Shown here: positions 23,211 to 30,239 of the stretch, one piece after another
How positions within the stretch are numbered: position 1 is the first letter of the stretch
How the letters are laid out: each line of letters opens with the position of its first letter
Source: Leifsonia xyli
Lineage (GTDB): Bacteria > Actinomycetota > Actinomycetes > Actinomycetales > Microbacteriaceae
Length of the DNA: 64,000 bases
NCBI GenBank assembly: GCA_003243275.1
Contig: QFQR01000001.1
Location: 728,823-792,822, forward strand
Reading direction: 5' to 3'
Notes under the pieces: generated by a model
What the model was told of the DNA's origin: nothing
Database searches by the model: none
Seen by the model: only the letters and a program-made list of their open reading frames with translations
Made by a program: the position numbers and the translations under genes

Positions 23211-23657
23211 ATGTGGACATCTGACGACTTCCCCGGCGCCGACCGCGTGCCGTGGCAGTTGCTGATTCGTGCGCGCTTCGTGCACGAGATCGACGCGATC
23301 GTCGCGTCACGCATCACCCGCGCGCTCGCCGCGGTGCTGCCCGCGAAGGCGGTCAGCGAGTTCGGCCGTGTGGCCGCCCGCGCGGCTGCCGCCTCCCCGC
23401 GCGAGGAGGCCGGGCCCGAGGTCACGGTGCGTGCCCTCCGGGCGTACGACGACTTCGAGGAGATCTGCCCCCGCTGGCCGTGGCCCTGGCCCGGGCACGG
23501 GCCCTGGCCGCACCCGCACGGACCCGAGGAGTTCGTCGACCCGATCGTGCTCGTGACGATCGACGGCGCGCGGGAGCTGTTGGCCGCCGGAACCCCCGAC
23601 TTCCAGAAGTCGGTCGGTGCCGCGCTCGACGATCTCGCCGGCTCCTTCGCTCGCTGA
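23211..23657 (+). CDS. Hypothetical protein with a Trp/Pro/His-rich centre
   Basis: Unrecognised 148-residue protein. It has an N-terminal amphipathic part (LLIRARFVHEIDAIVASRITRAL). A remarkable run at about 84-102 is made of Trp, Pro, Gly and His (WPWPWPGHGPWPHPHG). The C terminus is soluble (DPIVLVTIDGARELLAAGTPDFQKSVGAALDDLAGSF). The ATG at 23211 has a strong GAAGAGGAGAG site; an in-frame ATG at 23127 would add 28 residues but lacks one. The gene converges on an LLM oxidoreductase gene and ends at a family-C inverted repeat. Confidence 0.55.
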   Translation: MWTSDDFPGADRVPWQLLIRARFVHEIDAIVASRITRALAAVLPAKAVSEFGRVAARAAAASPREEAGPEVTVRALRAYDDFEEICPRWPWPWPGHGPWPHPHGPEEFVDPIVLVTIDGARELLAAGTPDFQKSVGAALDDLAGSFAR

Positions 23658-23666
23658 GGTGTGGGC

Positions 23667-23736
23667 CAAACGCTGTAGCGTCTGCCGCCCCGCAGCGGAG
23701 ATTGGCGTCGCTCGATGGCAGGCGCTACAGCGTTTG
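23667..23736. repeat. Large inverted repeat with family-C palindromes
   Basis: The 20-bp arms at 23667-23686 (CAAACGCTGTAGCGTCTGCC) and 23717-23736 are reverse complements except for one G-T pair. Each arm is itself a diverged copy of the 18-bp palindrome CAAACGCTGCAGCGTTTG found four times at 41656-42010. It lies between convergent genes and may act as a two-way terminator. Confidence 0.85.
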
Positions 23737-23746
23737 ACACCCCCGC

Positions 23747-24553
23747 TCAGGCGTCGAAGCTCGCGCGCCAGGCCAGCAGCTGCTCGAGCGGGCCGAGGTC
23801 GAAGTCGGGGCCTGTCGCTGAAGCCTCGAACAGGCGCACGCCGAGCGCGTGCTGGCGCTCGAGCACCGCGACGTCGAGCGAACCCATGCCGCGCACCGAG
23901 ACCCCCGTCGAGATCTCGATCTCACCGCGGTCGCGACCGACGGCCGCGCAGTGCTCGTCGAGGATCGCGAGCTTGCGCTCGAGCGTCTCCGGATCCGAGA
24001 AGGAGTGCCAGATGTCGGCGTGCTCCGCGACGAGCCGCAGCGTCTTCTTCTCGCCGCCACCCCCGATGAGGATCGGGATGCGCCGCGTCGGAGCAGGGTT
24101 CAGCTTCCCCCAGCGGGCCCGGATGCGCGGCAGGTCCTCGGCGAGCGCGTCGAGGCGCGACCCGACCGTGCCGAAGTCGTAGCCGTACTCCGCATAGTCG
24201 CGCTCGAACCATCCGGAACCGGTGCCGAAGATGAAGCGGCCCACACCATCCTTCGCCGAGATGTGATCGACCGTGCGGGCCATGTCGGCCTGCAGGTCGG
24301 GGTTGCGGTAGGAGTTGCAGTTCACGAGCGGGCCGAATTCGATGCGCTCGGTCTGCTCGGCGATCGCGGCGAGCATCGTCCACGCCTCGAAGTGGAGCCC
24401 ATCGGGATCGCCCGTGAGCGGGAAGAAGTGGTCCCAGTTGAAGACGATGTCGGCACCGAGATCCTCGACGCGGCGCACGGTGTCGCGGATGAGGTCGTAG
24501 CGGGCGTGCTGCGGGGCGAGCTGGACGGCGATTCTGATCGGTTTCTCGGTCAC
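23747..24553 (-). CDS. LLM-class F420-dependent oxidoreductase
   Basis: A 268-residue luciferase-fold protein of the F420-using LLM class. RIAVQLAPQHARYDLIRDTVRRVEDLGADIVFNWDHFFP and GRFIFGTGSGWFERDYAEYGYDFGTVGSRL are typical of mycobacterial-type F420 enzymes. IPILIGGGGEKKTLRLVAEHADIWH is the C-terminal barrel signature. Enzymes of this group reduce or oxidise varied substrates with F420. The substrate is unknown. It is a lone gene; the F420 genes near 58-62 kb suit this cofactor. Confidence 0.85.
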   Translation of the reverse strand: MTEKPIRIAVQLAPQHARYDLIRDTVRRVEDLGADIVFNWDHFFPLTGDPDGLHFEAWTMLAAIAEQTERIEFGPLVNCNSYRNPDLQADMARTVDHISAKDGVGRFIFGTGSGWFERDYAEYGYDFGTVGSRLDALAEDLPRIRARWGKLNPAPTRRIPILIGGGGEKKTLRLVAEHADIWHSFSDPETLERKLAILDEHCAAVGRDRGEIEISTGVSVRGMGSLDVAVLERQHALGVRLFEASATGPDFDLGPLEQLLAWRASFDA

Positions 24554-24581
24554 CCGTCCACGCTACGTCGTGTCGTAGCTG

Positions 24582-24650
24582 TCGTAGCTGGAGCTGCGAC
24601 CTCGTCGCCGGAGTTGCTTCTCCGGCGGCGACGTCGTAGCTGGAGCTACG
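24582..24650. repeat. Family-D palindromic element (intergenic copy)
   Basis: The imperfect palindrome has an outer TCGTAGCT...AGCTACGA and an inner GTCGCCGGAG / CTCCGGCGGCGAC stem. It lies between ffh and an LLM gene. It is clearly related to the element inside mutM (39793-39870): both share CTTCT in the loop and end AGCTGGAGCTACGA. Confidence 0.8.
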
Positions 24651-24668
24651 AAACCGGATGCGGAAGGG

Positions 24669-26237
24669 TCAGCGGCCGCCCAGCATCCGCTGCAGCGTGG
24701 CGAGCTCCTCGGGGGTGGGGGCGGCCTTGCCGCCGCCGGAGCCCGCGCCGAGGCCGAAGCCCGAGCCGGACGGAGCGGATGCGCCGCCGGGCTTCACACC
24801 CTGCGCGATCGCGGCGTTCTCGGCAGCCCGCTTGGCGGGGTTGCCCGAACGCGAGCCCTTCTTCTTCACCTGCTGCCTCTTGCCGCCGTGCGCCCCGGGG
24901 ATCGGCCCCATGCCGGGCACCTGCGGCATGCCGCCCTTCGCGACGGTCTTCATCATCTTCGCTGCCTGCTCGAAGCGCTGCACGAGCTGGTTGACATCCG
25001 TCACCGTCATGCCCGAGCCGCGCGCGATGCGCAGCCGCCGCGAGCCGTTCAACAGCTTGGTGTTCTGCCGCTCGGCCGGGGTCATCGACTGGATGATCGC
25101 CTCGGTGCGCACGAGCTCGCGCTCGTCGAAGTTGTCGAGCTGCTCCTTCATGCCGCGGGCGCCCGGCAGCATCCCGAGCATGCCCTTGAGCGAACCCATC
25201 TTCTTGAGCTGCTGCATCTGGCCGAGGAAGTCGTCGAGCGTGAAGCTGTCGGTGCGGAACTTCTCCGCGACCTTGAGCGCCTCCTCCTCGTCGAACGCCG
25301 ACTGCGCCTGCTCGATGAGGGTCAGGATGTCGCCGAGGTCGAGGATGCGGGAGGCCATCCGATCCGGGTGGAACGGCTCGAAGTCGTCGAGCCCCTCACC
25401 GATCGAGGCGAAGATGATCGGCCGGCCGGTCACCGAGGCGACCGACAGCGCCGCGCCACCGCGCGAGTCGCCGTCGAGCTTGGTGAGCACGACCCCGGTG
25501 AAGTCGACGCCCTCCTGGAAGGCGCGCGCCGTGTTGACCGCATCCTGACCGGTGAGAGCGTCGATGACGAACAGCACCTCGTCGGGGTCGACCGCCTTTC
25601 GGATGCTGGCCGCCTGCTTCATGAGCTCGGCGTCGATGCCGAGGCGTCCCGCGGTGTCGACGATGACGACGTCGTACTGCTTGCGCTCCGCCTCCGCGAC
25701 ACCGTTCTTGGCGACCTTCACGGGGTCGCCGACGCCGTTGCCCGGCTCCGGCGCGAACACCGGCACCCCCGCCTGCTCCCCCACGACCTGCAGCTGCGTG
25801 ACGGCGTTCGGGCGCTGGAGGTCGGATGCCACCAGCAGGGGCGTGTGCCCCTCCTTCTTCAGCCACTTGGCGAGCTTGCCGGCGAGGGTCGTCTTGCCTG
25901 CGCCCTGAAGACCCGCGAGCATGATGACGGTCGGCGGCTTCTTCGCGAACTCGAGGCGGCGCTGCTGCCCGCCGAGGATCGCCACGAGCTCCTCGTTGAC
26001 GATCTGCACCACCTGCTGCGCGGGGTTGAGCGCCTTGTTGACCTCGTCGGAGAGCGCGCGCTCGCGCACCTTGCCGGTGAAGTCCTTCACGACCTCGAGC
26101 GCGACATCCGCATCGAGCAGAGCGCGACGGATCTCGCGCACCGTGCCGTCGACATCCGCGGGGCTGAGCTTGCCCTTGGTGCGGAGGTTCTTGAAGGTCT
26201 CGGTGAGCCGGTCGGAGAGGGTGCCGAAGGTTGCCAT
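24669..26237 (-). CDS. ffh: Signal recognition particle protein Ffh
   Basis: SRP54 GTPase that binds 4.5S RNA and signal sequences and docks with FtsY. The 522 residues contain an N-domain (1-95), a G-domain with GLQGAGKTT (109-117), VDTAGRLG and TKLDGDSRGGAA, and a Met-rich M-domain from about 325 (QMQQLKKMGSLKGMLGMLPG; RRLRIARGSGMTVTDVNQLVQRF). The C-terminal Gly/Ala/Ser-rich tail is longer than in E. coli. The ATG start is at 26235-26237. Family-D and family-F repeats lie at its 3' and 5' ends. Confidence 0.97.
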   Translation of the reverse strand: MATFGTLSDRLTETFKNLRTKGKLSPADVDGTVREIRRALLDADVALEVVKDFTGKVRERALSDEVNKALNPAQQVVQIVNEELVAILGGQQRRLEFAKKPPTVIMLAGLQGAGKTTLAGKLAKWLKKEGHTPLLVASDLQRPNAVTQLQVVGEQAGVPVFAPEPGNGVGDPVKVAKNGVAEAERKQYDVVIVDTAGRLGIDAELMKQAASIRKAVDPDEVLFVIDALTGQDAVNTARAFQEGVDFTGVVLTKLDGDSRGGAALSVASVTGRPIIFASIGEGLDDFEPFHPDRMASRILDLGDILTLIEQAQSAFDEEEALKVAEKFRTDSFTLDDFLGQMQQLKKMGSLKGMLGMLPGARGMKEQLDNFDERELVRTEAIIQSMTPAERQNTKLLNGSRRLRIARGSGMTVTDVNQLVQRFEQAAKMMKTVAKGGMPQVPGMGPIPGAHGGKRQQVKKKGSRSGNPAKRAAENAAIAQGVKPGGASAPSGSGFGLGAGSGGGKAAPTPEELATLQRMLGGR

Positions 26238-26262
26238 GTCGGCACCATTGTAGGCGGGGCGG

Positions 26263-26345
26263 GGTTTCGATACGCCGCTGCGCGGCTACTCAACCAGCGG
26301 GTGGGGGCGGCGGGGCGGCTCAACCAGCGGGCGGGGGCGGCGGGG
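26263..26345. repeat. Family-F repeat upstream of ffh, partly duplicated
   Basis: GGTTTCGATACGCCGCTGCG begins the element, which continues GCGGCTACTCAACCAGCGG. The second part (CAACCAGCGGG plus a G-rich stretch with CGGCGGGG) is immediately repeated in tandem. It fills the ffh promoter side. Confidence 0.75.
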
Positions 26346-26427
26346 CTGAGGGGTGGGGTCGGCCGGACGGGCACGCGGCGGCGGGGCCGCTCGGGCGGCG
26401 GACATCGGCGCGCGGTAGCGTGGCGGG

Positions 26428-26943
26428 ATGAGCCTCATCCTGCCCTTCGGCGACCGGGCGCCGCAGCTCGACGCCACCGCCTGGGTCGCACCGAACGCGA
26501 CGCTCGTCGGCGACGTCGCGCTGCATCCGGAATCCTCGGTGTTCTACGGGGCCGTGCTGCGCGCCGACAGCGACCGCATCACGCTGGGTGCGGGCTCGAA
26601 CCTGCAGGACAACGTCGTGGTGCACGTCGACGAGGGTGTGCCGACGACGATCGGCGCGGGCGTCTCGGTCGGCCACGGCGCTGTCGTGCACGGTTGCACG
26701 ATCGAAGACGACTGCCTCATCGGCATGAACGCCACCGTGCTCAACCGCGCCGTCATCGGGCGAGAGTCCCTCGTGGCGGCGGGCGCGCTCGTGCTCGAAG
26801 GCTCCGTCATCCCCCCGCGTTCGCTCGTCGCCGGGGTGCCCGCCAAGGTGCGCCGCGAGCTGAGCGACGAGGAGGTCGCCGGCATCCGCCGCAACGCGGA
26901 GCACTACCGCGAGCTCTCGGCCCTGCATCGGGAGCTCCGGTGA
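26428..26943 (+). CDS. Gamma-carbonic-anhydrase-like hexapeptide-repeat protein
   Basis: A 171-residue left-handed beta-helix protein of the gamma-CA/YrdA/PaaY family. Hexapeptide repeats run through WVAPNATLVGDVALHPESSVFYGAVLRADSDRITLGAGSNLQDNVVVH. The zinc ligands appear present (NVVVHVD, GHGAVVHGCTI), followed by GMNATVLNRAVIG. The family binds metal; carbonic anhydrase activity varies among members. The GTGA overlap with the following membrane-protein gene indicates coupling. Confidence 0.88.
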   Translation: MSLILPFGDRAPQLDATAWVAPNATLVGDVALHPESSVFYGAVLRADSDRITLGAGSNLQDNVVVHVDEGVPTTIGAGVSVGHGAVVHGCTIEDDCLIGMNATVLNRAVIGRESLVAAGALVLEGSVIPPRSLVAGVPAKVRRELSDEEVAGIRRNAEHYRELSALHRELR

Positions 26944-27578
26944 CGGATGCCGCCGCGCCCGAGCGGCGCGAGTTCCGTCCGTCGTGGCCCGCCTTCCATC
27001 GGCGCCTGCTCATCCGGCTCTTCTGGTTCGCCCCCTTCCTGCTGCTGGTGCTCGTGATGGTGGGCTGGCCGAGCTTCGGCATGGCGCTCGTCGCACTCGG
27101 CGGGGGGCTGCTGCTGGTCGGCATCGCACTCGCGGCCTACTTCGGGCGCGCGCGGGTGAGCATCGAGGCGGGCGAGTTGCGCATCCGCGGGGCGCTTCGC
27201 ACGAGGCGCTGGCCGCTGCACCGCATCGGCACCCTCGTCTTGCTGCCGCTTCCCGGCACCCGCGACGCGACCCTCTACGGGGTCTCCCCCGCGCTCAAGC
27301 GCATGTTCTCCCTCTCGGCGCAGGTCTGGCCGCAGGAGACGCTCGAGGAGCTCGCGGAGGCGATCGGCGCGCCGATCGTACGCGCCCCCGCCGGACTCGC
27401 GGTCATCGACCTGAAGGAGCGCTACCCCGGCACGATCGGCTGGACGACCACCCACCCCTGGGTGCTCATGCTCGTCGTGGTGGGCGGCGTCGGCGTGGCG
27501 ACCGTGCTCGTCTCGCTCGTCATCGCCTTCGTGCTCGTCGCGACCGGCCAGGTGCCGCTGCCCTCACCCACCGGTTGA
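26940..27578 (+). CDS. Predicted membrane protein with PH-like segment
   Basis: A 212-residue protein with two adjacent N-terminal transmembrane helices (about 25-66) and one C-terminal helix (about 176-203). Between them is a soluble stretch, VSIEAGELRIRGALRTRRWPLHRIGTLVLLP. This resembles bacterial PH-like (bPH) membrane proteins. The family call is tentative and function unknown. The GTG start overlaps the carbonic anhydrase stop. A truncated family-F-like sequence follows the gene (27571-27612). Confidence 0.65.
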   Translation: MTDAAAPERREFRPSWPAFHRRLLIRLFWFAPFLLLVLVMVGWPSFGMALVALGGGLLLVGIALAAYFGRARVSIEAGELRIRGALRTRRWPLHRIGTLVLLPLPGTRDATLYGVSPALKRMFSLSAQVWPQETLEELAEAIGAPIVRAPAGLAVIDLKERYPGTIGWTTTHPWVLMLVVVGGVGVATVLVSLVIAFVLVATGQVPLPSPTG

Positions 27579-27630
27579 GCCGCGCGGCGACCCGCGAAGC
27601 GCGCAGGCGTCGCGGGGCCGCCGACTCCCG

Positions 27631-28683
27631 CTACCGCAACGCCGCGAGCAGGGCCGCCTGCACCTCACCGCGGATCGGGTAGCTCGCGCTGAACGAGAGC
27701 CGCGTCACGAGCCCCGTGAAACGCTGCCGCAGTTGCGCCGCCACCTCGGCGGGTGAGCCGACCGCCGCGAACGCCGCCAGCATCTCGTCGTCGACGAGCG
27801 CGCCCATCTGCGCCCACTCGCCACGGCGTGAGGCGGCGTAGAGCTTCTCGTGCACCCCCTCCCAGCCGTGCAGGGCGAGCACCGGCAGGTAGTCGGGGGT
27901 CGAGCCGTAGAAGGCGATCTGCGCGCGCGTCGCCTGGATGGCGCGGGCGAGCTCCTCATCCGTCTCGCCCACCGCGACGAAGGCCGGAACGCTCACCCCG
28001 AGGGTGCCCGCGTCACGACCGGCGGATGCGGCACCCCGCTCGAGCGCGGGACGCGTCACCTCGCGCAGGTAGCGCTCGGTGGTGAAGGTGTGGGCGAGCA
28101 CGCCGTCGGCGACCGCGCCCGCGGTCTCCGTCATCCGCTCCCCGACCGCGGCGATCCAGATCGGCGGGTTGCCGTGCGGGTTGGGGCCGGGCGAGAAGAA
28201 CGGGCTCATGAGGGTGTGCCGGTAGTGCTCGCCCTCGAAGGCGAGCTTCTCGCCGGTCTCCCACGCCGACCAGATGGCGCGGACGGCGGCGATGAACTCG
28301 CGCATCCGGGGTGCAGGTGCCGACCACGGCATCGAGAAGCGGCGTTCGATGTGCGGCTTGATCTGCGAGCCAAGGCCCAGGATGAAGCGGCCGCCCGCGA
28401 CGAGCTGCAGGTCGTTCGCGGTCTCGGCGACCGTCATCGGGCTGCGGGCGAAGGCGACGGCGATGCCCGTCATGAGGGCGACCCGCTCGGTGCGCATCGC
28501 CGCCGCGGTGAGACTCACGAAGGGGTCGTGCTTGGTCTCGGCGGCGAAGATGCCGTCGTAGCCGGCCGCCTCGAGTTCGGCCGCACCGCCCGCGAAGGCG
28601 CGCGGATCGGTGCCGGCGTCGCCCCCCGCGTCGATGAGGAAGGGTGCGGGGGCCGGATCCGGGTTCGTCGCGTCGTCGCTCAC
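27631..28683 (-). CDS. LLM-class F420-dependent oxidoreductase (TIGR03617-like)
   Basis: A 350-residue luciferase-fold oxidoreductase. Hallmarks are GYDGIFAAETKHDPFVSL, VALMTGIAVAFARSPMTVAETANDLQLVAGGRFILGLGSQIKPHIERRFSMPW and NPPIWIAAVGERMTETAG. The sequence best fits the TIGR03617 group of predicted F420 enzymes. The substrate is unknown. It is a single gene converging on the plus-strand membrane-protein gene and lying 51 nt upstream of ftsY's stop. Confidence 0.85.
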   Translation of the reverse strand: MSDDATNPDPAPAPFLIDAGGDAGTDPRAFAGGAAELEAAGYDGIFAAETKHDPFVSLTAAAMRTERVALMTGIAVAFARSPMTVAETANDLQLVAGGRFILGLGSQIKPHIERRFSMPWSAPAPRMREFIAAVRAIWSAWETGEKLAFEGEHYRHTLMSPFFSPGPNPHGNPPIWIAAVGERMTETAGAVADGVLAHTFTTERYLREVTRPALERGAASAGRDAGTLGVSVPAFVAVGETDEELARAIQATRAQIAFYGSTPDYLPVLALHGWEGVHEKLYAASRRGEWAQMGALVDDEMLAAFAAVGSPAEVAAQLRQRFTGLVTRLSFSASYPIRGEVQAALLAALR

Positions 28684-28734
28684 CCCGCCATCCTGCCGCA
28701 GGCGCCCGCCCGGGGCCTTGCGCCGGGCCGCGGC

Positions 28735-29604
28735 TCAGCCGACGAGCTGCTGCGCGAAGACGTGCGGCGTGAAACCGGTCAGGTCGTTGATGCCCTCACC
28801 CTGCCCGACGAGCTTCACCGGGATACCCGTCTTCTCCTGCACAGCCAGCACGAATCCGCCCTTCGCGGTTCCGTCGAGCTTGGTGAGCACGAGACCGGTG
28901 ACCCCCGCGTGCTCGAGGAACGCGTCCGCCTGGGCGAGGCCGTTCTGACCGGTCGTCGCATCGAGCACGAGCAGCACCTCGGCGATCGGCTCGAGCTTCT
29001 CGACGACGCGGCGCACCTTCGAGAGCTCGTCCATGAGGCCCGACTTGGTCTGCAGGCGGCCGGCCGTGTCGACGAGCACGATCTCGACGCCCTCGCGCTG
29101 GGCGAGCTCGACGGTCTGGAAGGCGACGGATGCCGGATCCTGCCCCGCCTGCTGCGGACGCACGATGCGCGCGCCCGCGCGCTCCGCCCAGGTCGCGAGC
29201 TGCTCGACGGCGGCCGCGCGGAAGGTGTCGGCGGCGCCCACCACGACCGAGCGGCCGTGGGTGGTGAGGAACTTGGCGAACTTGCCGATCGTGGTCGTCT
29301 TGCCGACCCCGTTGACGCCCACGACGAGCACGACCGCCGGGCGGTTGCTGAGCGTGAGTGTCGGGTTGTGCTTCGCGAGGCGCTCCTCGATGGTCTCGCG
29401 CAGCATCCTCTGCAGGTCTTTCGGGTCGGTCGTGCGGTAGCGCTCGACCTGGGCGCGCAGCTCGTCGACGATCGTCTCGGTGAGATCCGGCCCGAAATCG
29501 GCGCCGAGCAGAGCCGTCTCGAGCTCGTCCCAGCTGTTCTCGTCGATCGTCGCCTTCTGGAACATGCCGCGGAGCGCGCCGCCGAGAGACCAGGATGCCG
29601 CCAT
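28735..29604 (-). CDS. ftsY: SRP receptor FtsY (short form)
   Basis: SRP-receptor GTPase that docks ribosome-SRP complexes to the membrane translocon. The 289 residues comprise only the NG domains. G1 is GVNGVGKTTT (about 96-105), and GAADTFRAAAVEQL, VDTAGRLQTKSGLMDEL and TKLDGTAKGGFVL follow. The acidic A-domain of E. coli FtsY is absent; an N-terminal amphipathic start (SLGGALRGMFQ) probably serves for membrane contact. The ATG is at 29602-29604. The order smc-ftsY-ffh is conserved, here interrupted by a phosphatase gene on the other strand. Confidence 0.96.
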   Translation of the reverse strand: MAASWSLGGALRGMFQKATIDENSWDELETALLGADFGPDLTETIVDELRAQVERYRTTDPKDLQRMLRETIEERLAKHNPTLTLSNRPAVVLVVGVNGVGKTTTIGKFAKFLTTHGRSVVVGAADTFRAAAVEQLATWAERAGARIVRPQQAGQDPASVAFQTVELAQREGVEIVLVDTAGRLQTKSGLMDELSKVRRVVEKLEPIAEVLLVLDATTGQNGLAQADAFLEHAGVTGLVLTKLDGTAKGGFVLAVQEKTGIPVKLVGQGEGINDLTGFTPHVFAQQLVG

Positions 29605-29664
29605 GCGCCCAGGCTACCTGGCACCCTCGGGCACCGTTGCGCAGGCATCCGGCAGGATGGTGGG

Positions 29665-30219
29665 GTGACCCTCGCTTTCGTGCGCCATGGCCAGACCGAC
29701 TGGAACCGGGACGGGCGCTTCCAGGGCTCGAGCGACATCCCCCTCAACGACACCGGGCGCGAACAGGCGCGCGATGCCGAGCGGATGCTCGAGGAGTGGA
29801 GCTGGGATGCCGTCGTGAGCTCCCCGCTCTCGCGAGCCCGGGAGACGGCCGAGATCGTCGCCGCGGGGCTCGGCCTGCCCCTCGGGCCCGCGTATCCGGA
29901 GCTCGCGGAGCGCGACTACGGTCCGCTCGAGGGGATGTCGGATGCGGAGGTGATGGCCCGCTGGCCCGACCGCGCCTACCCCGGCGCCGAGACGCTCGAC
30001 TCGGTCGTCGAGCGCTGCCTCCGCGGACTCGACCGCATCGACGCCGACTTCCCTGACCGCAACGTCGTGGTGGTGTGCCACGGCACGATCATGAAGTACA
30101 CCCTGATCCGCCTCACCGGGTACCCGGTCGACGTCATCCTGAACGGCACGGTCTCGGCGATCGAGCGCGACGGGGACGGCTGGCGGGTGCTCACCATCAA
30201 CGGCGAGCCGGTCGGCTGA
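29665..30219 (+). CDS. Histidine phosphatase family protein
   Basis: A 184-residue member of the phosphoglycerate-mutase-like histidine phosphatases. The phospho-acceptor RHGQTDWN (His8) is at the N terminus, SSPLSRARETAEI follows, and the second His is in VVCHGTIMKYTL. ERDYGPLEGM completes the pocket. Possible substrates include small phosphorylated metabolites; none can be assigned. The GTG start is at 29665. It is convergent with smc. Confidence 0.88.
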   Translation: MTLAFVRHGQTDWNRDGRFQGSSDIPLNDTGREQARDAERMLEEWSWDAVVSSPLSRARETAEIVAAGLGLPLGPAYPELAERDYGPLEGMSDAEVMARWPDRAYPGAETLDSVVERCLRGLDRIDADFPDRNVVVVCHGTIMKYTLIRLTGYPVDVILNGTVSAIERDGDGWRVLTINGEPVG

Positions 30220-30239
30220 GCGCGGGAGGCCTCAGCGCC

